From Agrocybe praecox (taxonomy: Eukaryota; Basidiomycota; Agaricomycetes; Agaricales; Agrocybaceae), in NCBI GenBank assembly GCA_964017145.1, contig CAXHKQ010000095.1:1-32918 (forward strand): DNA of 32,918 nt, read 5' to 3'. Of the stretch, positions 1 to 7,616 are shown piece by piece. Each line of letters opens with the position of its first letter. Position 1 is the stretch's first letter. The notes beneath the pieces are model-generated. The model was not told the DNA's origin. It searched no databases and worked only from the letters and a program-made list of their open reading frames with translations. The position numbers and the translations under genes are program-made.

Positions 1-1046
1 AGGAAAAAAACCTGTAGGTCTGCCCCCATTGCTGCGGGTGCTGCTATTATAGGCCTAACCGGAAACGCGTCACCCTTGTGCGACTTCATAGAGATTTCCA
101 TCTTCGAGATTTGGTATGCCTGAGGTTCCAAGCGCCCATATTTGGGTACTTGCAACCCCTTGGCCCTATCACCGGCAAAAATTGGATTCAACCCCATGAT
201 CATTCCTTTGTAGTCCGCGGTTTTTGTGTTGATGAGCCTGTGCATGTGTCGCTTAAAGCAATCCTCCCATGTTTCGGTTGGGGATTTACTGAGCTGCGTG
301 TAGACCCCCTCCTCTAGCTGTTGTGTGATGAATTCCTGCCTCTTCCTGATAATGGTTGATGTTAAGCACACGATTGTTTTGTGGCCTTTGTCCGATTCGG
401 TTATGCTGATGTCCTTGTGTTCTTTCATGAAATTTTTACATAGTTTATACCCTCTGCTCAAGTATTTCTCGATTGCTTTGTCCTCATCCTTAGCAAGTGT
501 TTTGTGGGTGTTTGTTTTCTGTGTGGCGTCGTTGTAAACTTTGACCATTTGGTCAGTGAAGGCTTTTAGGACGGCTTTCTCGCGGTAAGTGTGTGTAATC
601 TCCGCGGCCACTATTCTCATCGATACTAGGAGTGCAATAAAACTACCTGGCTCGTTCGCGGTCTGATTTGGGAATACGAATTTTGGCCCTAATCCAAGAA
701 GCTGCCTGACGAGTTGTGGTACTTTGATGTTGTCCAGTATTATTGTGTTTTTCTCAGCCTTGCGCAGGCACAGCAGAAAGTTGTTCGGCACCCATCGCAT
801 AAGCTCCTGTTTTTTGTTGTGATTGTAGCGTTGGTTGGCCGAAAGACTTGTCTGGCTGCCCCATTTGCGTATACCGTTATGTTTTCGTCCCCTTCCCGTG
901 CCGGCCTGGCTTCTGACGTTGCACCTCTGGTCCGGGCCCTCATCTCTTTGTTGTGCAAAACACGTGTGATCGTATAAAAGAAACATGAAGAGAAAGGAGA
1001 ACAAGCGAAAACCCGTCAGTGATTGGGCAGAATTCAGTCGTTTCAA
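1..1046 (-). CDS. Penelope-like reverse transcriptase, partial (N-terminal 348 codons)
   Basis: This is the second copy of the RT gene, identical over this stretch to 9499-10544 of the complete gene. It covers residues 1-348, ending just after the RPIIAAP motif and before the catalytic palm. The gene leaves the window at position 1, so the missing part is a window effect and not visible damage. No stop or frameshift lies within the visible codons. The same hydrophobic N-terminal stretch is present. Whether this copy is intact depends on sequence to the left. Confidence 0.88.
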   Translation of the reverse strand, partial: MKRLNSAQSLTGFRLFSFLFMFLLYDHTCFAQQRDEGPDQRCNVRSQAGTGRGRKHNGIRKWGSQTSLSANQRYNHNKKQELMRWVPNNFLLCLRKAEKNTIILDNIKVPQLVRQLLGLGPKFVFPNQTANEPGSFIALLVSMRIVAAEITHTYREKAVLKAFTDQMVKVYNDATQKTNTHKTLAKDEDKAIEKYLSRGYKLCKNFMKEHKDISITESDKGHKTIVCLTSTIIRKRQEFITQQLEEGVYTQLSKSPTETWEDCFKRHMHRLINTKTADYKGMIMGLNPIFAGDRAKGLQVPKYGRLEPQAYQISKMEISMKSHKGDAFPVRPIIAAPAAMGADLQVFF

Positions 1047-2566
1047 TCAGTTTGTGTTTGCCCGTACGCATTTTATTTTGGAATGTAAGAGTGCATAAAA
1101 ACGTCCTTTCAACTTTGATTTCTATTTTAGGTTGCAAAGTTTGGTTGAAAAAGTTGTGATGGTTGGTTTTGTTCTGTGCGTGATTTAGATAGAGATTTTA
1201 TTTTATTTTATTGTTCCAGTGCGGTTTGGATGGGGGTGGGAAAGTGGGGTAGGGTTGTGTGGTAGTTTTATTTTGTGAGTGTCGTTTTGGAGAGGCCTGT
1301 GTGTGTTTGGTGGACTTATGGTGACAACCTTTCGGCATATTTTCTAAATGCAATGGCGCCAAGTGTCGTCTCATTCATGATTCATTATTAGACTATGGGC
1401 AACACATACGTTTGACGGTATGTGTGCCGAGTATGCCACGCCTGTATATGTTGTGTGTTGTTTGTGTGCGGTTCTGTCACGGTATGCTGATACGCATGCC
1501 TGTATATTCTGGTTGGCCAGAGGCCCATCCCAGTCACCAGGTGCTTTAATCAGCATGCAGTGTTGAACTTGTTTGATATGATTTAAGAGTCGCGTTGCTA
1601 CCCGTATATCGGTGTGTTTTACCTCCACAATGTATGTAAGCCTTACACGTGATTACATTATCACCTATGCGTTAAACCATCATGCGTGTTACCGCATCTG
1701 TTACCCGCAAGGTTTTTTGTATCCCGTGTCCATCTTTCAAGGGTTCATGGGGTTTGTAGCAATTGGTTTTTTTAATTTTTAATTTTTATATTTTTTATGT
1801 TGCGGTAGTTTAAACTTTAGTTCCACATTTCTAAGCCGGTTGCCCATAGGCGCCAGAGGCGCCTGTAAAAAACGTTTCTGTTGGGCAGTCGGGTGTGTGT
1901 ATTTTTGGAAAAGGTTTTGGGTAGGGTTGGGAGTGGGCGGAATTGGGGTGGTGGTGTTGGTGGAGGTGTCGCTGGTGCATTTTTTTCTTCGATTTTGGTG
2001 GGCGTTAGTATTTAGTTAAGATTAGTGCCTTAGGTAGTACTATTTTGAGGGGAAAGATGTGCACGTTAGGGATGGTTTGATTTTAGCATTTGGAGGTTCG
2101 TCATATTGAGGCTTTTGACCGGCGCGGTATATTGGGGGTAAGTTTATTGACTTCGTTGTTTGGCCGCTTTATTTGCGTTCAGCCAATCGACTAATTAGAG
2201 TAGTGTATGTTCGAGTGCAATTTGTGTTTATCATAGAGACACCTAGCCACGGCTGTGGTGGTGGGCATAGTTATGAGTGCGTTACCCTTAGCATTGCACG
2301 CTGTTTGATGGCGTGTGCTTGGGCGGTGTTTGTAAAAATTAGTCAGGTCCGGATCGTGAGCTTCATTCATTCTCTCATGCGCGCTGGGAGGTTTGGGGGT
2401 TTTTTGTTAGTGTGGTTGTTGGCTACGTGTGCGTGAGTTGGTATGGGAAACTTCATTCATATCATTCATACACACATTCGGGTCAGCTCGCTGCGTATCT
2501 GAAAAATTTTGGGCAATTCTGTTTCCCTGCTCTAGAAAAAATGGGCGACCCTAGCTACCAAAGAGT
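1047..2566 (-). other. RT leader region, left copy (ribozyme to start codon)
   Basis: About 1.5 kb lies between the ribozyme and the RT start and shows no convincing protein gene. It holds a strong stem-loop (1836-1893). It also holds blocks colinear with the 4.4-kb repeat: around 1354-1400, 1430-1550, 2351-2368 (18 identical bases with 21011-21028) and 2446-2566. The conserved blocks suggest a shared control or packaging region (inference). Confidence 0.6.
1836..1893. other. Nested stem-loop in the RT leader, left copy
   Basis: The inner hairpin AGGCGCC-AGA-GGCGCCT (1848-1864) has seven perfect pairs and a 3-base loop. It sits inside an outer stem in which TGCCCA (1841-1846) pairs with TGGGCA (1882-1887), with weaker extension into the flanking CCGG and TCGG. 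On the minus-strand RNA it would lie between the ribozyme and the RT start. Its function is unknown; it could be a translation, dimerisation or RT-binding structure. Confidence 0.55.
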
Positions 2567-2641
2567 ACGGTTTCGACACCCACGCCCCCCCTATTCTCTT
2601 CAGTCAACGTTTCAGAGGCGTGGGTGGAACGTTGAGACCGT
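2567..2641 (-). ncRNA. Hammerhead ribozyme, PLE left copy
   Basis: On the minus strand the motif has stem III (2641-2637 with 2571-2567, 5 bp), cleavage-site C at 2636, stem I (2635-2628 with 2611-2604, 8 perfect bp), core CUGAAGA (2603-2597), a 2-bp stem II (2596-2595 with 2576-2575) and GAAA (2574-2571). CUGANGA allows any base at the fourth-from-core position, so A is acceptable. Stem III is the open helix, making this type III. Loop 1 (2626-2617) is complementary over 10 bases to the loop 2 region (2586-2577). Self-cleavage would fall between 2636 and 2635, about 1.6 kb upstream of the RT start. PLEs are known to carry hammerheads. Activity is inferred. Confidence 0.85.
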
Positions 2642-2766
2642 TTTGGGAACCTATTCGGCCCATGAATACGATGACTCGATGGGGTGCTGATACAGGAACC
2701 GGCATACTGGGACAGTGTCATTTTATTGTTATACGGAAAGTGTCACAACGAGTGAGAGTGGGTGAT

Positions 2767-2793
2767 TATATATATATATATATATGTATATAT
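2767..2793. repeat. TA microsatellite
   Basis: A run of TA dinucleotides is followed by GTATATAT. The same run is in the right copy at 12264-12290. Confidence 0.85.
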
Positions 2794-3461
2794 CTCTATA
2801 CATTGAGGTAGTATGGTTTTTCGGTTGTATTTTTATTGCTAGGTGGTTCCGAAAAATCGTGTTTCGTAAGAAAATCGTGGGTCGAAAAGATCGTGGGTCG
2901 AAAAAATATATATATGCCAGAATAGAGACAAAGACATACCGTTCTCTTTCTGTCGTTGGGGAGGTGGCGGCATTATCGGAGTCGGGGTGGCTTTGGTTGT
3001 CTGGGCCTGGGTGATTGTGGGTGTCCGGGTCCGAATGGGCCGGTACCCGCGCGGAAGTGCCATTGTGCGTCCCGCTCATGTTTGATTTGTTGGGAACGTT
3101 TTGGCTGCTGTTGCCGTATTATGATGCAAGAGAATTGTTTGTTAGTTACGGGGCATAAGGCAACCGTTTGTAATAGAGTTTACTGCTAATGTATGTTATT
3201 ACTGTTAATTTCGTCTGGCGTTAGTCGCCGCGTTTTTTATTTTGATTTAGTGAATGCATATGTGGTGTGCTGAAGGCATGCTGCTTTTAGTGAGGTTACG
3301 TCTTGTAAGCTGAGGACGTTATGAATGTGTTGTTGTTTTTTATGAAAAAATGAAAAGATTTTGTGGGCGCACCTCGTTTGGAGTTCTGGTTTCGGGTTGA
3401 TGCATTACATCCTGCTGTAGAGGTAGGCGAGACGCGGGTTCATGTGTGTAGGTGGTCTCGT

Positions 3462-3600
3462 ACTTGGGGCACTTGAGTTTGGGGCACTTGAGGTCTTTTG
3501 CTTGGGGCACTTGGGTTTTTTTTACACTATGTATTGGGTGCACTTAGGTTTGGGAGGATTGGGGCTTTTGGCACTTGGGTTTGGGTCTACTTGGGATGAG
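3462..3600. repeat. CTTGGGGCA-type G-rich short repeats (left copy)
   Basis: ACTTGGGGC and related ACTTGGG or TTTGGGG words recur about eight times. The GGG/GGGG runs lie all on the plus strand, giving G-quadruplex potential there and a C-rich minus-strand RNA. It resembles a decayed minisatellite. Confidence 0.65.
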
Positions 3601-4480
3601 GTGTCTGCTGAGTTTAGTTGGAGGCAAACTTGGGGCAATGGGCCGGTTGGAGACAGCAAGATGGCACAGAGATAAGTCCGTTTGGTTTCGATGTTGATTA
3701 ATGAGTGAGAATGGACCCGTTCTAATCTATAGGTACAGTTGTAAAATTTGCGTACGCCTTCCGTACGTAGCGTACGCATGCGAAATTGTGCAGCGCCGCT
3801 CTCAAGAGAAGAAATGTCAGGGGAACATTCGGCAGAGGAAGAGGAGAGTGTACCAATGCTTGGTGGGGGAGATAATCACTCGGAGCTGAGTGCATTCTGT
3901 AGGCCAATCCACTTGGTAGTTTGTTCGTTGGTTGTGTACGTTAGCTGCGTTGGCCTGTCTGCATTACCGATAAAGCTGCCTGGTTTCACTGGGTACTAAG
4001 CTTTGTTAAGAGTGTCTGAACCGCGCTATAAGTGTGTCAGCCTAGTGCTGTCCAAGGGGATTTATTATTAATTATCGGGTCACTAGTTGGGCCTTGATTT
4101 TATATTTGATTGTTGTTTGGATGTTCCGTTTGTTGGGATTTTTAATTTATATATTTGATTCATTTGAGACGTGCCATTTTTATATGTTTGTCGACTGGTT
4201 ATTGCTCTAATTTCATTTGCTAATATTGTTATCTGTTTTTTGTACTTGTTCAAAATAATTTTGCTACTTAAAAGTATTTTTACCTAACAATAAAATATTT
4301 TCAGTTGCCTTTTCAGTTGGCTATTATTTTGTTGTTATTTTAGTTGGCGGTTGATAAATTAGTAGTCCTCTTAATTGTCAAATGGATCTGTTTTTTCGAC
4401 GCGAATGGACCGATTTCACTGAGTCGCCCTAGTACCCTGTGTAAGATGGTGCCGCAAAAAGATTAAATATAAGAATAAAT

Positions 4481-4565
4481 AGATATATATAAATATACAT
4501 AAATATATATACATGTAAATAAGTATATATACATATATATAGGCATAAGTATATATATATATATA
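4481..4565. repeat. AT-rich microsatellite tract
   Basis: This is an imperfect run of TATATA with scattered ACAT, AAAT and AGT interruptions. The same tract is at 13978-14062. Confidence 0.8.
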
Positions 4566-5217
4566 GTTAGGTGATTTTAGAATTGAGGATATTTTATTTT
4601 TATTTTAAAAAAACGACAATGACTATTTATTAAAAGAGGGGACGGTTGGTGTGGGTTGTTTCCATTGCTATTATGCTTGATTGATATTTGAAATGTACTT
4701 TTGTGTTTTTTGGTTTTCCTAATTATTGGTTGAAGAGTAAGATAAAAAACTAAAAGAGTTTGCCGTGCAGTTTGCAACAGTGGTTCTGCGATGTTTATGG
4801 CTCTTGGTTCTAGTGATTCGAAGTGGTCATGCCCTCGTTGTTGTTTTGGTTACGGTGTGCTAGTTTTCATTATTTTTGCGACGGCGACGCTCTTGAGTTT
4901 CTCGTTTGGTTTGTTTTTCATTCATAACAGTGAGCGGCATCGTGAAAATTCGTTGGTTTGTTGCAACCCGGCTGCCCGTTTGCCCGCGTCAAAATGTTAC
5001 CCGGTTTCGATCACATATGCTGTGCGCATTGCGTCACCGCAGCAGTGCAGTTTGTGCGTCGTTTGGAAAATGTGCAAGACGATATATAATATGAGATATT
5101 TAATTGGAGCAGGTGAGTATTGTTTCGTATAGGTGATTGTGAGTGAGATATTTGTGTTAGATGTAATGGTTTATTAGTGTGGCACGTCTACGTGCGTCAC
5201 GCCTGTTGCGTGCGCAT

Positions 5218-6260
5218 TTTCATTTGGTCCAGTCCCCCTGCACATTGGTTGGGTTTGTGTTTGTGTTGCATTTCGCTATGCTGCGGAGGGCAGACTTTGT
5301 AAGATATTTTTATTTTGGTTATCATATGATGAGTGTATTTTTTTTTTTTTTTTTTTTTTTTGGAGAGTGTTGCTATTATGTAATAATATCACCAAACCTC
5401 TTGTGAAAAATGTTTTGGTCAAAAGACAGACTTTTAAGAAATTTTATTATATTTTATTTATTTGGTTATCAGATTAATGATGCAAATTAGAAATTGAAGT
5501 ATGGTATTATGTACTAATCCGAACAGCAACTTTGGTGAAGATTATTTTGATCAGGAAGCAGACTTGTTAAAAGTTTTATTTCTTTGGTTTTCCAATTAAG
5601 GGTGTGGATTTGACATTAAAATGTGGTGATGCCCAACCTAGAATGTTTCCTATTTGACCTGTTGTTGTTATGGCTTTTTGTGATGCATCAAACAGTTTTG
5701 TAATTCCTGTTGTAGAGTTTTGTGCGGTGTACAACCGGTGATTTTGTGAAGATCATTCTAGTTAGGCAACAAACAGCAATTTGTATATTTTTTATTTTTT
5801 ATATCTGGAAACTTGGATTATACATTGGTGTTGCTCGCTTTTTGTGTGTCCCTTTATTTTCGTTAGGTCCAAGTATCTTAAAAATTAGTTGCGGTTGTGT
5901 TTATGTTGCAATTCGTTGTGAAACCAAAGGCAGACCTAGTAATGGATTTTCATTTCATTATGATGTATAAAATGATACTTTTTGTGATGTAGAACTTGAT
6001 ACCTTTTTTAAAACAAGGATAATTTAAAATGTGTTATCATGTAATTATACAACCAGCAACTTTTGTGGCAGTTGTTCAAAAGGCAGACTTTTTTAAGAAA
6101 ATGTTTTTATTTGGTTTGGATTTCAAATTAAAGTTAAAAGTTGATCTTTAAGTTGTTGCGGATCTAACCTTGAATGTTTCTTATTTGCCTTGTGATTGGT
6201 ATTGTAGATCCTGTTGTACGATTTATGCGGTTTTATGTGATGTGCCACTGCATTTTGTCA
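5218..6260. repeat. Decayed internal duplication of about 0.5-0.6 kb (left copy)
   Basis: Diverged blocks recur in the same order. The block near 5225-5300 (TTGGTCCA, TTGTGTTTGTGTTGCA, GGCAGACTT) resembles 5864-5935. The block near 5525-5670 (CAGCAACTTTGGTG, GCAGACTTGTTAA, CCTAGAATGTTTCC) resembles 6054-6190. The spacing differs because of indels. Confidence 0.6.
5338..5361. repeat. Poly-T run of 24 bases
   Basis: This homopolymer reads poly-A on the minus strand. The length appears equal at 14835-14858, which is unusual for separate old copies and fits very recent duplication. Confidence 0.85.
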
Positions 6261-7345
6261 CGTTTGTGATTTGTTTTTATTTTTATTTTTGACGGTTACA
6301 GCCGTTGAAGTAAAGGGTAAGGGTGGAGTGAGAAATTTGGTTTTAGCACTAGATTTGGAGGTTGGCCAGGTTTCAATTTATTATGGCTTTATTTATAGCA
6401 AATTTCTTTTCGCAGGTTTACTGTTTGTTTTGGAAAAGTTTACTGGCTCCATGTTGTCAGATATTTTTGTGTTATCAGTTTTGTGGGCTTTTCAAGTTAA
6501 TGTCCAGCATGTTTCAGACTTTGTGAGTAGCATGCTGTGGGTTCATATTAGCATTAAGCACAGACTTCGTAGAAATATTATTTTAGTGCAAGGTGTATAA
6601 AATAAAAAAGTTTTTTGCAAGGTGTATAAAATGTATTGCGTTTGTGAGTGTATGTATTTATGAAATTGTGAGATTTGTAGAAATATATATTCGTTGATAT
6701 ATTATTTCAAAACCATGTCTAGGTTATTTCAATATTCTTCGAGTTAGTAAGTTTGTCAAGGCAGATTTATTCACGCATCAACTTATTTCAATTTTCAATT
6801 TTAATTTTGATTTAATTAATTTGGTTTGGTTTCATTTGGACATCTAGCCTACAGTTAAACTCGGCATGTACGAGATTTAATTCATAGTCTCAGCTTTTTG
6901 AAGAATTTGAGGTTGCAATTCTCACGATCGGCGCTCCAGAACTTAGCGTTTGGGCTTTAGATATTTAAGTTTTAAAGTTTACAGATTTCATAAGGCATGT
7001 TACAGATTCAGGGTAAAATTTGGCATTTTAGTATAAATTCAGCTTTCCGTTTAGTGTTGTACCCTAGTCGCTTCTCTTGAGGCAATTTTCATTTTGCGTG
7101 TTCCTAATGTTATGCGAATTCTAATTCCGTTTTAAATTCCCTGCAGGTGTTTTTTGTTGTTTACAGGTGCTGCATGGTGAGCGCCAACCAATTGATTCTG
7201 ATTGGTGTCCGGTCCAGGGAGGTGGTAGGCCAGTACACTGTTTGGCCCCAAGTGCGGCCGTTGGTTCAAAGACTGCCTTCGTTCGGTACGAGGTGGGTGT
7301 GCGAGTGGTTTCGAGGGAGCTGGTGTACGGGCGTTTGGGGGGGGC

Positions 7346-7428
7346 AAAGGCGAAGGAGATTCCTGTGTGTGCGAAGGCGAAGGAGATTCCTGTGTTTACG
7401 GAGCGAAGGCGAAGGAGATTCCTGGCAT
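7346..7428. repeat. Three-copy minisatellite at the unit edge (left copy)
   Basis: GCGAAGGCGAAGGAGATTCC recurs three times, in slightly varied form, at about 7346, 7371 and 7403, separated by short GTGTG or TTTACGGA spacers. The last copy ends exactly where the two PLE copies stop matching, so it forms the minus-strand 5' edge of the unit. Confidence 0.8.
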
Positions 7429-7458
7429 GCAGAGTTTGGAGTATGTTGGTGGTGAGTG

Positions 7459-7464
7459 TTTATT
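7459..7464 (-). promoter_or_regulatory. AATAAA polyadenylation signal after the RT gene
   Basis: Plus-strand TTTATT reads AATAAA on the minus strand, about 150 bases after the RT stop. The unit boundary at 7428 lies about 30 bases further on, where a cleaved and polyadenylated RNA end would be expected. No poly(A) tract is seen at the junction. Confidence 0.5.
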
Positions 7465-7616
7465 CATAATAATTGTTTCAGTCTGTGGGTTGCGTTTGCA
7501 CGCGTGTGTTGACGGTATGTTACAAGTGTATATGATATGTTGTCTGTGAGTGTGGGGTTGTGTGAACAGTGGTGTTTCTGGTCCCTCTTGTGTACCCTCA
7601 AGTGTGTCTGTGCGTT

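Larger units (their letters stand above)
2642..7345 (-). other. Noncoding 5' region of the PLE unit, left copy
   Basis: About 4.7 kb lies upstream of the ribozyme. It has many short open frames on both strands, but none shows a recognisable domain or convincing coding character. The region is strongly G/T-rich on the plus strand. It contains AT microsatellites, a CTTGGGGCA array, a poly-T run and a decayed internal duplication, each listed separately. Confidence 0.6.
1..7428 (-). mobile_element. Penelope-like element, left tandem copy (cut by window edge)
   Basis: Positions 1-7428 repeat at 9499-16925 with an offset of 9498, falling to 9497 after a one-base T-run difference near 1770. I noticed only one other change, A at about 3663 against G at about 13160. 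Read on the minus strand, the copy starts at 7428, directly after the 3' end of the right copy, and runs through a 4.8-kb upstream region, a hammerhead ribozyme, a 1.5-kb leader and the first 348 codons of the RT gene. The rest lies beyond position 1. Near identity means a recent duplication, ongoing homogenisation or an assembly duplication. Confidence 0.85.

Noticed and set aside
700..735. Plus-strand CTGACGAG matching the hammerhead core CUGANGA
   Set aside because: No properly spaced GAAA box or pairing stems follow, and it lies inside the RT coding sequence on the other strand.
2729..3079. Minus-strand open frame of 116 codons (also at 12226-12576)
   Set aside because: It has low-complexity His/Asp/Pro words, then runs through a TA microsatellite that encodes Tyr-Ile repeats. 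No domain is recognised.
3308..3345. Plus-strand CTGAGGA core-like word
   Set aside because: Only GAAT/GAAAA words without matching stems follow, so no hammerhead fold is possible.
4791..5132. Plus-strand open frame of 113 codons with a hydrophobic segment
   Set aside because: It lies opposite the element's coding strand in T-rich DNA, which gives hydrophobic translations by composition alone. No family is recognised.
6588..6632. Two GCAAGGTGTATAAAAT copies as a plus-strand TATA promoter
   Set aside because: TATA-like words are expected in such AT-rich DNA, and no plus-strand gene follows. Left as a short direct repeat only.
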